Shown: positions 17,609 through 26,226 of the stretch, piece by piece
Layout: each line of letters begins with the position of its first letter
How positions within the stretch are numbered: the first letter of the stretch is position 1
Assembly: GCA_025517565.1 (NCBI GenBank)
Contig: JAOPKD010000010.1
Span: 1 to 64,000, forward strand
Origin: Halapricum hydrolyticum
GTDB taxonomy: Archaea; Halobacteriota; Halobacteria; Halobacteriales; Haloarculaceae
Direction of reading: 5' to 3'
DNA: 64,000 nt
Program-made: the position numbers and the translations under genes
Notes under the pieces: generated by a model
Database searches by the model: none
What the model was told of the DNA's origin: nothing
Seen by the model: the letters and a program-made list of their open reading frames with translations, nothing else

Positions 17609-18688
17609 TCACATTCTGGAGACAGAGACGCCGTCGGAGGGCGCGATCAGGTGGACTGCCGGGTCGTGCTCGGGGAAGCGCTGCTCGTACTCTTCTCGCA
17701 ACGACTGTGCGAACGTCTCGGCCTCGGACGTGTCGACGAGCGCGATCGCCGCACCGCCCCAGCCGGCGCCGGTCAGCCGTGCGCCGTAGGCACCCTGCTT
17801 GACCGCGGTCTCGACGACGTAATCCAGTTCCGGACAGCTGGCCTCGTAGTTCTCGGCGATGTCGTGATGGGCTTTCACGAGTACGTCCCCGAAGGCTTCG
17901 ACGTCCCCCCGTTCGAGAGTCGTAACGGCCCGCTCGACGCGATCGTTCTCCCGGACGACGTAGCCCAGTCGCTGGCGCTGGCGCGGCGTGAGCCCGTCGA
18001 GATCGCTGGCTTCGAGTTCGACCGAGGAGTCGACGCCAAGCGTCTCCATCGCCGCCTCGACGGTCTCGCGGCGCTGGTTGTACGCCGAGTCGACCAGTTC
18101 GCGCTCGACGCCCGTGTGAAAGACGACGACCTGGACGTCCTCCGGGAACGGGACCGTCTCGTACTCCATGGTGCCAGTGTCGAGATGCAGGGCGTGATTT
18201 GCCTCGCCCAGCGCGACGGCGAACTGGTCCATGATGCCACAGGAGACGCCGACGAAGTCGTTCTCGACGCGCTGGCTCAGTTCGGCCAGTCGCTCGCGGG
18301 ACAGTCCGAGGTCGTACGCCTCGTTCAGAAAGGCCATGACCGCGAGTTCGAGACTCGCCGAGGAACTCAGACCGGATCCCAGCGGCAGATCACCGGACAA
18401 CTCGCCCCGGAAGCCGCCGGGTCGATGCCCTTCCGCTTCGAGGACTGCGTAGCAGCCCTTGACGTAGTCGGTCCAGGCGTCGTCTCGCTCGCGATCAGTC
18501 GTCGAAAACGTCCGTTGCTCCTCGAACGCCGCCGAGTATACGGTCACGTCGTCGTCCGGCGCTGCCTCCAGTTGCGTGTGGAGGTCTGTCGCCATCGGGA
18601 GGACGTAGCCGCCCGTGTAATCGGTGTGTTCCCCGATCAGGTTCACGCGACCCGGCGAACGCACGCGATAGCTGTATTCGTCGCTCAT
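17609..18688 (-). CDS. galK: Galactokinase
   Basis: This enzyme phosphorylates D-galactose at C1 with ATP, the first Leloir step. The galactokinase signature GRVNLIGEHTDYTGGYVLP is at residues of about 13-31, the GHMP ATP loop PLGSGLSSSASLE at 102-114, the catalytic Asp154 in GIMDQFAVALG, and the C-terminal GHMP motif GARLTGAGWGG near residue 310. The length of 359 residues is standard. The ATG at 18686-18688 is chosen because homology begins there; a longer in-frame extension is shadow sequence. galT lies just upstream on the same strand, and the GH42 gene ends head-on 54 bases away. Confidence 0.95.
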   Translation of the reverse strand: MSDEYSYRVRSPGRVNLIGEHTDYTGGYVLPMATDLHTQLEAAPDDDVTVYSAAFEEQRTFSTTDRERDDAWTDYVKGCYAVLEAEGHRPGGFRGELSGDLPLGSGLSSSASLELAVMAFLNEAYDLGLSRERLAELSQRVENDFVGVSCGIMDQFAVALGEANHALHLDTGTMEYETVPFPEDVQVVVFHTGVERELVDSAYNQRRETVEAAMETLGVDSSVELEASDLDGLTPRQRQRLGYVVRENDRVERAVTTLERGDVEAFGDVLVKAHHDIAENYEASCPELDYVVETAVKQGAYGARLTGAGWGGAAIALVDTSEAETFAQSLREEYEQRFPEHDPAVHLIAPSDGVSVSRM

Positions 18689-18810
18689 TGTACGATCGTC
18701 CACCCGGACAATCGAAGCCCACCGTTGTAAAACAATCGGGTGCCGACGGGGAGCGAAGACGGCTGGCCGCAGTGGTGACGCGCCGGACGGATCGCCGGCC
18801 GCCGGTGCCG

Positions 18811-19797
18811 TCACTCTCGCGCGGCGTCGAGACTCTCGCGGAGTTCGGCGGCGGACTCCTCGGCGAGTTTGTTGTTGATGTAGGTACCGGCACCGAGTTC
18901 GCTCCCGGCGAGGTGCTTGAGCTTGTCCTCGGTGCGCTTGGGCGGATAGAACTCCATGTGGAAGTGGGCGTAGTCCTCGCCGGTCCCGTTTGTGGGTTGC
19001 TGGTGCATGGCCATCACGTACGGCATCTCCTCGTCGAACAGCCCGTCGTAGGCGATCTGGACGTCCTTGAGCAACGACCCGAGCGCTCGCTCGTGGTCGG
19101 AATCGAACGCCGCGAGCGACGGGAGGTGATCGTTCGCGTAGACGTGGACCTCGTACGCCCATCGCGCGAAGTACGGGACGACCGCGGTGAAGGCGTCGTT
19201 TTCGGCGACGATCCGCCGGCCGTCCTCGCGCTCGGCGTCGAGCAGGTCACAGAACAGACAACGTCCGTGTTCCTCGAGGTGGTCCCGACTCGATTGGAGC
19301 TCTGTCTGGATCTTCGGTGGAACGAACGGGTAGGCGTAGATCTGACCGTGGGGGTGATGCAGCGTGACGCCGACGTCTTCGCCGCGGTTCTCGAAGATGT
19401 AGACGTACTCGTGGTCGGCCTTCTCGCCGAGGGTCTCGTAGCGATCCCGCCAGAGTTTGACGAGCTTGACGAACCGCGAGACCGGCTCCTGGGACATCGT
19501 GCCGTCGTGCTCGGGGGTGAACAGCACGACCTCACACTGGCCGTTGGCAGGCTCGGCGGGAAGGAGGTCGGCCCCTTCGACGGCGGGTTCGGGCGGGTCG
19601 GGCTGCAGCGACGGGAAGCCGTTCTCGACGACGGCCATGTCGTAGTCCGGCTCGGGGATCGCCGTCGGGTACTCCGCGTCCGCTTCGGTCGGGCAGAACG
19701 GACAGTAATCCTCGGGCGGCTTGAACGTCCGCTCCTGGCGATGGGTCGCCGTGATGACCCACTCCTGGAGCGTCGGGTCCCACCTGCGCTCAGTCAT
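18811..19797 (-). CDS. galT: Galactose-1-phosphate uridylyltransferase
   Basis: The enzyme exchanges galactose-1-phosphate with UDP-glucose to give UDP-galactose and glucose-1-phosphate. Zinc-ligand cysteines CPFCPT are near residue 33. The HIT-type active site is LHHPHGQIY (about residue 150), with the catalytic His of the H-P-H triad. A second His cluster, AHFHMEFYPP, lies near the C-terminus. The length of 328 residues is normal. The ATG at 19797 overlaps the end of a 38-residue upstream frame, so translation is probably coupled. galK follows 122 bases downstream. Confidence 0.94.
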   Translation of the reverse strand: MTERRWDPTLQEWVITATHRQERTFKPPEDYCPFCPTEADAEYPTAIPEPDYDMAVVENGFPSLQPDPPEPAVEGADLLPAEPANGQCEVVLFTPEHDGTMSQEPVSRFVKLVKLWRDRYETLGEKADHEYVYIFENRGEDVGVTLHHPHGQIYAYPFVPPKIQTELQSSRDHLEEHGRCLFCDLLDAEREDGRRIVAENDAFTAVVPYFARWAYEVHVYANDHLPSLAAFDSDHERALGSLLKDVQIAYDGLFDEEMPYVMAMHQQPTNGTGEDYAHFHMEFYPPKRTEDKLKHLAGSELGAGTYINNKLAEESAAELRESLDAARE

Positions 19798-19906
19798 CGT
19801 CACCCTCCGCTTTCTCGTCGTCGACTGGCGTCAACTCGTCCGATTCGTCGAATTCGAAGAGCACGACGTACTTGTCGTTGTGGTTGACCTGCTTGCGCTT
19901 ACGCAT
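19790..19906 (-). CDS. 38-residue acidic protein overlapping the galT start
   Basis: The frame runs from an ATG at 19906 to a TGA at 19790-19792. It begins MRKRKQVNHNDKYVVLFEF and ends in a run of acidic residues (DDEKAEGDDD). The basic head and acidic tail are typical of haloarchaeal small proteins. Its end overlaps the first 8 bases of galT, an arrangement that usually means coupled translation. I do not recognise the family and give no function. A T-rich element lies about 42 bases upstream, so it would be the first gene of a small-protein/galT/galK operon. Confidence 0.6.
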   Translation of the reverse strand: MRKRKQVNHNDKYVVLFEFDESDELTPVDDEKAEGDDD

Positions 19907-20026
19907 GGTCTATCATCTCGAACCCTTCGGTTCCGTGGGTAAAAAATCCAGGGGGTGCGACGTTGATCGCTTCTCCTCTGCTTTCGGGAGTGAGTGGCGT
20001 CGAACTCCGGAAGGGACGACGCGTGC

Positions 20027-20043
20027 GTTCACAAAACATGAAC
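20027..20043. promoter_or_regulatory. GTTCA-N7-TGAAC site between galT and galE operons
   Basis: The 17-bp dyad has perfect 5-bp arms matching the core of the IclR 1 operators. It lies between the divergent 38-residue frame/galT unit and galE, about 120 bases from each start codon, so one bound regulator could act on both. Confidence 0.5.
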
Positions 20044-20152
20044 GGTTCTCGGTCCTGAACGACCACGGGGGTCGGCCGGAGACGTCCACTGTCGTTCGTC
20101 ACGTGACACTCATCGGCAGCTATTTAACGTTCATTTACGACGTAGTACGCGT

Positions 20153-21100
20153 ATGCAACTCACCGATAGCCGCATTCTGATCACAGGCGGTGCTGGATTG
20201 ATCGGTGCGCCGCTGACCGAGCGTCTGGTCGTGGACAACGAGGTGATCGTCGTCGACGACCTCTCGAACGGGATCCGCGAGACCGTTCCCGAGGGAGCGA
20301 AGTTCGTCGAGGGTGACCTGACCGATCCCGAGGTCGTCGCTGACGTGGTAACGAGCGATCTGGACGCGGTGTTTCACCTGGCGGCCGACAAGTACGTCAA
20401 CGCCGAGCGGCCGCGCGAACAGTTCGAGTCCAACGAGGCGATGACCTACAACCTGCTGGAACGCATGGAGGAGGTCGGCGTTGAGAAGTTCCTGTTTACC
20501 TCCTCGTCGACAGTCTACGGCGAGGCCCCGCGGCCGACGCCCGAGGACTACGCGCCCTTAGAGCCGATCAGCGAGTACGGCGCGGCGAAACTCGCCGAGG
20601 AAGGGCTGCTGTCCGTGTATGCGCACACGCGAGGATTCACGGTCTGGAACTTCCGGTTCGCCAATATCGTCGGGGCCCGCTACGGCGCGGGCGTCGTCCC
20701 GGACTTCGTCTACAAACTCCAGGAAGACCCCGAGACGCTGACAATCCTGGGCGACGGCCGTCAGGAGAAATCCTACATGTACGTCGACGACTGCATCGAC
20801 GCGATGTGCCACGTCGTCGAACACGCCGACGAGCCGATGAACACCTACAACCTGGGGACGCGCACGACGACGTCAGTTACCCGGATCGCCGACATCGTCA
20901 GCGACGAGCTGGGTGTCGATCCCGACTACGAATACACGGGCGGGGACCGCGGCTGGGAAGGCGACGTGCCGAAGATGCGCCTCTCGATCGAGAAACTGGC
21001 CGCGCTGGGCTGGGAACCGACCCTCTCCAGCGACGACGCGATCAGACAGGGTGTGCGCGACCTGCTCGAAAACCCCGAGAACGAGCCCCACCTGAGCTAG
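20153..21100 (+). CDS. galE: UDP-glucose 4-epimerase family protein (GalE-type SDR)
   Basis: The protein is an extended short-chain dehydrogenase that most likely interconverts UDP-galactose and UDP-glucose, closing the Leloir pathway. The NAD-binding motif GGAGLIG is at residues of about 11-17, the acidic residue after strand 2 in VVDDLSNG, the catalytic Ser/Thr in TSSSTVYGE and YxxxK in YGAAKLAEE. The length of 315 residues is typical of archaeal GalE. A TATA-like box (about 20120-20129) lies 27 bases before the ATG. Other NDP-sugar epimerases share these motifs; the galT/galK context supports GalE. Confidence 0.83.
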   Translation: MQLTDSRILITGGAGLIGAPLTERLVVDNEVIVVDDLSNGIRETVPEGAKFVEGDLTDPEVVADVVTSDLDAVFHLAADKYVNAERPREQFESNEAMTYNLLERMEEVGVEKFLFTSSSTVYGEAPRPTPEDYAPLEPISEYGAAKLAEEGLLSVYAHTRGFTVWNFRFANIVGARYGAGVVPDFVYKLQEDPETLTILGDGRQEKSYMYVDDCIDAMCHVVEHADEPMNTYNLGTRTTTSVTRIADIVSDELGVDPDYEYTGGDRGWEGDVPKMRLSIEKLAALGWEPTLSSDDAIRQGVRDLLENPENEPHLS

Positions 21101-21143
21101 GGCTGGTGTCAGGTCCGCACACACGTGGTCGGTCACGCCAGAC

Positions 21144-21160
21144 GTTCATATATCGTGAAC
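21144..21160. promoter_or_regulatory. GTTCA-N7-TGAAC site between galE and the sugar-acid kinase gene
   Basis: The 17-bp dyad has perfect 5-bp arms and shares GTTCATAT with the IclR 1 operator. It lies between two convergent stop codons, so it is not in an obvious promoter position. Confidence 0.4.
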
Positions 21161-21197
21161 TCGGTGGCAGAGATCGACCGGCGGGAGTTGGTGACTG

Positions 21198-21277
21198 ATA
21201 CTGCCGGCTATTAGTTCGTGAAGACATTCGGCACGACGTTGTGCCGAATCGCTTCGAAATGTCATAGCCGGCAGTAT
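21198..21277. terminator. Nested stem-loop between convergent galE and kinase genes
   Basis: Outer arms of 14 bp (21198-21211 and 21264-21277, ATACTGCCGGCTAT and its complement) are perfect. Inside lies a second hairpin, TTCGGCAC-6 nt-GTGCCGAA, at 21227-21248. The place, between two converging genes, fits a two-way terminator, but a relic of a palindromic mobile element is also possible. Confidence 0.55.
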
Positions 21278-21318
21278 GAATCCAGATGTGTCGGCTGGCG
21301 TCCGACAGCGGTGGGTCC

Positions 21319-22272
21319 TCACCGCGAGATATCTACGCCGCCGGATTCGACCACTGCTTCGACTTCTTTCGGGGAGACAAGAGCCATATCTCCTTCGATC
21401 GTCCGCTTCAGCGCGGCAGTCGCCGCGGCGTAGGCGAGTGCGTCGCCACAGTCGGCACCGTCGAGGCGGGTCGCGAGGAAGCCGCCGACGAACGCGTCAC
21501 CAGTTCCGACGGGGTCGAGTGTGTCCGTCTCGTAGATCGGTTGCTCGAACGTCTCTCCGTCGTGTCGACAGACTACGCCGTCTGTCCCGCGGGTGACTAC
21601 GACCGTTTCGACGTCGTAGGTGTTCGCGAGCCGGTTTGCCTGTGTTGGTGCTTCAGCTTCGAGGCCGAGCACCGTTGCGGCGTCGCGCTCGGGCGCGAAC
21701 AGCACGTCCACGAACGACAGCAGGGGTTCGATGGTCTCCCGGGCGGCGTCCGGATCCCAGATCTTCGACCGGTAGTTCAGGTCGAACGACGTTCTGACGC
21801 CGGCGTCCACGGCAGTCTCCAGCAGGTGTTCGGTAGCAGCTGCAGTCGCATCCGAGAGCCCTGGCGTGATCCCGGACGTGTGAAACATTTTCGCCCCGGA
21901 GAGTCGATCCACGGGCAGGTCCTCGACTGCGACGCTATCGAACGCCGAGCGATCGCGATCGTAGACGACGTTGGCCCCGCGCGGTTTCCCTCCGCGTTCA
22001 AGATAGTACGTCCCAACTCGACCGCCAGTGGTCCAGTCGACGGCCGGCTCGACACCGTGTCGCCGCAATTCGGTACTGACACGCCGTCCGAGTGGTGAGT
22101 CGGGCAGTCGGGACAGCCACCGAACGTCGTGTTCGAACTGGGCAGCCGCGACCGCGACGTTGCTCTCGGCACCGCCGACGGCGACGTCGAACTCCGTGAC
22201 CTGTTCGAGGCGACGACCGCGGGGCGGCGTCAACCGCAACATGGTCTCGCCGAAGGTGACCAGATCAGTCAT
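21319..22272 (-). CDS. kdgK: PfkB-family sugar-acid kinase (2-keto-3-deoxygluconate/galactonate kinase type)
   Basis: The protein phosphorylates a 2-keto-3-deoxy sugar acid with ATP in the semi-phosphorylative Entner-Doudoroff or DeLey-Doudoroff route. The N-terminal segment VTFGETMLRL and AVGGAESNVAVA are PfkB substrate-side motifs. The ATP/anion-hole motif DPVGTGDAFVGGFL, with the catalytic Asp, lies near residue 250. The length of 317 residues is normal. The ATG at 22272 is chosen because homology begins there. Placement next to galE and near the galactonate-type dehydratase at 27045 favours KDG/KDGal as substrate, but ribokinase-like alternatives cannot be excluded. Confidence 0.78.
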   Translation of the reverse strand: MTDLVTFGETMLRLTPPRGRRLEQVTEFDVAVGGAESNVAVAAAQFEHDVRWLSRLPDSPLGRRVSTELRRHGVEPAVDWTTGGRVGTYYLERGGKPRGANVVYDRDRSAFDSVAVEDLPVDRLSGAKMFHTSGITPGLSDATAAATEHLLETAVDAGVRTSFDLNYRSKIWDPDAARETIEPLLSFVDVLFAPERDAATVLGLEAEAPTQANRLANTYDVETVVVTRGTDGVVCRHDGETFEQPIYETDTLDPVGTGDAFVGGFLATRLDGADCGDALAYAAATAALKRTIEGDMALVSPKEVEAVVESGGVDISR

Positions 22273-22519
22273 CGTGCGTTTGTTTGGCGAGTCGCATCTT
22301 AATTCCCCGTGGAACTGATTGCACACTCGATACGTTCGGCTCGCGGTTCGATCCCCGTGACGGGGTCCCCGACTGTGACACCAGCCCGCTGGCCTGCTAC
22401 CGAGAATTACAGTAGTATGTATGTAATCTATGGGCCACGAGCCGGAGTATTCCGGCGGTATCTGCGAAACTCGTATTTGAATCAAAATATTAATAACCTA
22501 TCAGACGTAACGGAAGTAC

Positions 22520-24457
22520 ATGTCTGATTCAGAAAGTATTGAACGAGGGGCGACTATCTCAGCCCGGAACATCGGGGGGATTGACGATACGACTGTCGAT
22601 CTGGGTCCCGGAGTAAACGTCCTGGCTGGCCGGAACGCGACCAACCGAACGTCGTTCCTGCAGGCGATCATGGCCGTGACCGGTAGTGACGACGTCGCGA
22701 TGAAAGGCGACGCCGAGGAGGCTGAGGTGACGCTAACGATGGGTGATTCGACGTATCGTCGACGGTTGATCCGTCAGAACGAGAGCATCCAGTTCGACGG
22801 CGAGCCGTATCTCGACGATCCCGAGCTGGCAGATCTGTTCGCCTTTCTTCTCGAGTCGAACGAGGCCCGGCGCGCGGTCACGACAGGGGAAAATCTGCGG
22901 GATCTCATCATGCGGCCGGTCGATACGGAGGAGATCAAATCCGAGATCGCCCGACTCGAATCGGAGAAGACCGAGATCGACGAGGAGATTGAGGCGATCG
23001 AACAGCGCAAGCAGGTACTCCCCGAGCTGGAATCCGAACGGGAGCGAATCGAGGCGGAGATCGAGGAGACGCGGACGGCACTCGCCGACAAGGAAGCCGA
23101 GATCGATGCCGCGGACGCCGACGTGCAGGTACAGCGTCGAGAACAGAAACAGCTCGAAGAGAAACTCGAAGCGCTTCGCAAGGCCCGTACTGATCTCGAA
23201 GACGTCCGCTACGAGTTAGAGACCGAACGGGAGAGTATCGACTCGCTGAAGCAGGACCGCGCGACCCTCCGCGAGGAGCTCGACGCGCTCCCGGAGGCGC
23301 CGGAAGCAGACATCGATCACCTCGAGTCCGAGATAGATCGACTGCGTGAGCGACGCCGCCGGCTGGATAGCGAGATCAATTCGCTACAGAGCACGGTCCG
23401 GTTCAACGAAGAGATGCTTGACGGCGAACGGACCGACGTCTACGAGGCGATGACTGACGAGAGCGGTCACGCGACTGACGAACTCCTGGGCGATGACGTC
23501 GTCTGCTGGACCTGTGGCTCTGAGGTACCTCGCGAGCAGATCGATGGGACGCTGGAGGACCTCCGGACTCTCCGCCAGGAGAAGCTCGACGCGAAACGGG
23601 AGATCACCGACGAACTCGACGAATTGAAAGCCGACAAGGAGGGGCTGGAGGAGCAGCGGGCGCGCCGCAACGAGTACCAGCAGCAACTTTCGGGGATCGA
23701 GGACGAACTACAGCGGCGTGAGGACCGCATCGAACAGCTCAAAACACGCCGTTCGGAACTGGAAGCGACCGTGAAAGACCTCGAAAGCGAGGTCGAGGCC
23801 CTCGAATCCGAACAGTTCGAGGAGGTTCTTGACCTCCACCGGGAGGCGAACGAACTCGAATATGAACTCGGACGCCTGGAGACTGACCTCGAGGACGTCG
23901 AGAGCGAGATCGAGTCGATCGAATCACGACTGGACGAGCAGTCCGAGCTCAAAGCCGAACGCGAGCGGATCTCCGAGGAACTGACCGAACTCCGGACGCG
24001 CGTCGAAACTCTGGAGGAGGAGGCCATCGAGGCGTTCAACGACCACATGGAGAACGTCCTCGAGATGCTGAATTACGACAACCTCGAGCGGATCTGGCTC
24101 GAACGCGTCCAGCGCGAAGTCCGGGAGGGGCGCCGGAAGGCCATCAAGACGTTCTTCGAGTTGCACGTCGTCCGGTCGACGCCTTCGGGTGTGACCTACG
24201 AAGACACGATCGATCACCTCAGCGAATCCGAGCGAGAGGTGACCGGCCTGGTGTTCGCACTCGCCGGCTACCTCGTCCACGAGGTCTACGAGGAGGTGCC
24301 GTTCATGCTGCTGGACTCGCTGGAAGCGATCGACTCCGAGCGGATCGCTGACCTCGTCGATCACTTCAGCGACTTCCCCGACTATCTGCTCGTCGCGCTC
24401 CTGCCCGAGGACGCTCAGGCTCTCGACGACGACTACGCCCGCGTGAGATCGATCTGA
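22520..24457 (+). CDS. Archaeal SMC/Rad50-related coiled-coil protein with zinc hook
   Basis: This 645-residue protein has SMC architecture: an N-terminal nucleotide-binding half (to about residue 135), a coiled coil interrupted by a zinc-hook-like CWTC (Cys329, Cys332), a second coil, and a C-terminal half (from about 510). The P-loop equivalent reads GRNATNRTSF, lacking the usual Lys. The signature-like segment is LSESERE, and the Walker B region LLDSLEAIDS has Ser where catalytic Glu is expected. It resembles the haloarchaeal SMC-related family and might act in chromosome organisation or repair. A TATA-like box (about 22485-22496) precedes it at leaderless distance. It appears unrelated to the sugar genes on either side. 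Confidence 0.8.
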   Translation: MSDSESIERGATISARNIGGIDDTTVDLGPGVNVLAGRNATNRTSFLQAIMAVTGSDDVAMKGDAEEAEVTLTMGDSTYRRRLIRQNESIQFDGEPYLDDPELADLFAFLLESNEARRAVTTGENLRDLIMRPVDTEEIKSEIARLESEKTEIDEEIEAIEQRKQVLPELESERERIEAEIEETRTALADKEAEIDAADADVQVQRREQKQLEEKLEALRKARTDLEDVRYELETERESIDSLKQDRATLREELDALPEAPEADIDHLESEIDRLRERRRRLDSEINSLQSTVRFNEEMLDGERTDVYEAMTDESGHATDELLGDDVVCWTCGSEVPREQIDGTLEDLRTLRQEKLDAKREITDELDELKADKEGLEEQRARRNEYQQQLSGIEDELQRREDRIEQLKTRRSELEATVKDLESEVEALESEQFEEVLDLHREANELEYELGRLETDLEDVESEIESIESRLDEQSELKAERERISEELTELRTRVETLEEEAIEAFNDHMENVLEMLNYDNLERIWLERVQREVREGRRKAIKTFFELHVVRSTPSGVTYEDTIDHLSESEREVTGLVFALAGYLVHEVYEEVPFMLLDSLEAIDSERIADLVDHFSDFPDYLLVALLPEDAQALDDDYARVRSI

Positions 24458-24777
24458 TAGCGGCTGTCGATCGGATATATCAAATATACTTGATAACTTC
24501 GTATATATCATATTTGGTATTGGTGGGGGTGTGTAGTGCCGTTCGCGCCGCAACCGCCGGATATCCGAAGGAAACGCGACTGAGCGCTCCCAGATCGAAT
24601 TTCTCGGACGTGCCGGTCTCTGGCGATCGAAAACTGCAGACAACGCCGTCCACGGCGGCCGCGGGCGCGGAGATACCTGTCGTTCGCACATCGAGCAGGC
24701 GATCTGGACCGGTCTTGTCTGCTGGTCGAAAAACAGTTTATGGGATTATATACAAAAAATTATATGTGTGCTTATGA
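24458..24777. other. Convergent intergenic region
   Basis: No gene is seen in these 320 bases between two converging stop codons. The left end (about 24476-24519) is AT-rich with imperfect dyads built from TCAAATAT/ATATTTG, and the right end (about 24730-24775) is T/A-rich. Both could serve transcript ends. Confidence 0.45.
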
Positions 24778-25851
24778 CTATCCGAGCGTCAGGTCGAGCC
24801 CTTCCAGGGTCTCGGGGTTTTTCACGTGCATCGGCTCTTCTCCCGAGAGGACCGCCTTGATGTCCTCGGTGACGAGCGTAGAGTGACGATCAATCACATC
24901 CTTGGACGCGGACGCGATGTGTGGTGTCGTGACGACGTTGTCCATCGCGAGTAGCGGGTCGTCCTCGGCGATCGGCTCCTGATGGTAGACGTCCATCGCC
25001 GCACCCTGGATCTCGCCGTTTTCGAGGGCTTCGACGAGTGCGCCCTCCTGGATGATCGCCGCGCGGGCCGTGTTGACGAAGACGGCGTGGTCGGGCATCG
25101 CCTCGAATTCCGCGGGGCCGATCAGGTCGCGAGACGTCGGGTTCACGTCGGCGTGCAGGCTGACGACGTCGCTCTGTCGGCACAGCTCCTGCAGCTCGGT
25201 CAGCTTCTCGACGCCGAACGGCTCCATCTCGACGTGATCCACGAAGGGATCGTACGCGATGACGTCCATGTTGAACCCGTCCTTGGCACGCTTTGCGACC
25301 CGCCGACCGATCCGGCCGAACCCGACGATGCCGAGCGTTCGCGAGCCCAGTTCGGGGCCACGCAATGTGACGTACGGCGAGCCCTTGCCGATCCCCCAGG
25401 TAACGTCCTCCCGTTCGCCTCCTTCGGCCGCGTCCGCCGAGGGACTGCCGGTGTAGGTCCCCTCGTGGAGCCGGTGGTGGGCGAGCGAGATGTTCCGGGT
25501 GACGCTGAGCAACAACCCCAGCGTGTGATCGGCGACCGTCTCTGCGTTCCTGCCGGGAGCGTACAGCACCGGGATCCCGCGTTCGGTGGCCGCCCCGATA
25601 TCGACGCTCGCCTCCGGTCCCCCGCGTGGACAGGCGATCAGTTCGAGGTCGGTAGCCGCGTCCATCAGCTCCGCCGGCACGCCCTCGAAGCCGGAGACGA
25701 ATATCTCCACGCCCTGCAATCGCTCTTTCAGCGCTTCGACCGGCATCCGGCCGTCACGTGCTTCGATCGGATCGTACTCGACGTCGAGGCCGAGTGATTC
25801 GAGCCGCTCGATACCGTCGTCCGAGAAATTCGCTGTTACGAGTACGTTCAT
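24778..25851 (-). CDS. D-isomer-specific 2-hydroxyacid dehydrogenase
   Basis: The enzyme oxidises or reduces a 2-hydroxy/2-oxo acid with NAD(P). The dinucleotide motif GIVGFGRIGRRVA lies near residue 175. The catalytic residues are Arg in NTARAAII, Glu in YHQEPI and His in TPHIASAS, so the triad is complete. The 357 residues are slightly longer than average because of an insertion around residues 130-160. The IclR 2 gene and the sugar-acid dehydratase upstream, on the same strand, suggest it handles a product of that pathway, such as a hydroxyacid or aldehyde-derived acid. The substrate is not determinable. Confidence 0.85.
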   Translation of the reverse strand: MNVLVTANFSDDGIERLESLGLDVEYDPIEARDGRMPVEALKERLQGVEIFVSGFEGVPAELMDAATDLELIACPRGGPEASVDIGAATERGIPVLYAPGRNAETVADHTLGLLLSVTRNISLAHHRLHEGTYTGSPSADAAEGGEREDVTWGIGKGSPYVTLRGPELGSRTLGIVGFGRIGRRVAKRAKDGFNMDVIAYDPFVDHVEMEPFGVEKLTELQELCRQSDVVSLHADVNPTSRDLIGPAEFEAMPDHAVFVNTARAAIIQEGALVEALENGEIQGAAMDVYHQEPIAEDDPLLAMDNVVTTPHIASASKDVIDRHSTLVTEDIKAVLSGEEPMHVKNPETLEGLDLTLG

Positions 25852-26226
25852 TGTTTGTGGTCTGATACCGGAGCGGTGAGGTTTCCATCCTCACAGGTCC
25901 GATATTCGGTTTCGCGCAGTCCAGAGAACAGGTGAACCTACAGTATAATAATGCTTTGGGACAGGGCCATCCGACAGTTCTGGACCACTTTACCCGTGCA
26001 TTGTGGCTGTTCGCTATTGCCGAATCACTGGCTCGGGCGACGGCCGATCCTGGTCCTGTGGTCGACATCACTCCGATTCCGTGTGACTGAGTTATGTTAC
26101 GATAGTATGTGTGTAAAGGAAATCGTCGTATGTCCTGAGACGACGGGAGAAAGTCACTCCTGAGCGCCGGTCGTTCGGCAAGAGTGGACACGGTTACCCG
26201 GCCGTGGTGGTCTCGACGAGCCGTGG
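25852..26226. other. Intergenic region upstream of the 2-hydroxyacid dehydrogenase
   Basis: No gene is recognised in 375 bases. An inverted repeat GTGAGG-7 nt-CCTCAC lies at 25876-25894, just before the dehydrogenase start, and could be an operator or leader hairpin. A minus-strand TATA-like run is at about 25938-25946. Confidence 0.4.

Noticed and set aside
18689..19162. N-terminal extension of galK
   Set aside because: The in-frame extension runs antisense through intergenic DNA and galT in a shadow frame with basic composition; galactokinase homology begins at 18688.
22335..22370. GGTTCGATCCCC resembling a tRNA B box
   Set aside because: The flanking bases do not form a T-arm stem, and no acceptor stem or anticodon arm is found upstream.
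24493..24505. A 13-base match to one arm of loxP (ATAACTTCGTATA)
   Set aside because: Only one arm is present, the inverted arm and recombinase gene are missing, and the sequence lies in an AT-rich intergenic stretch where a chance match is plausible.
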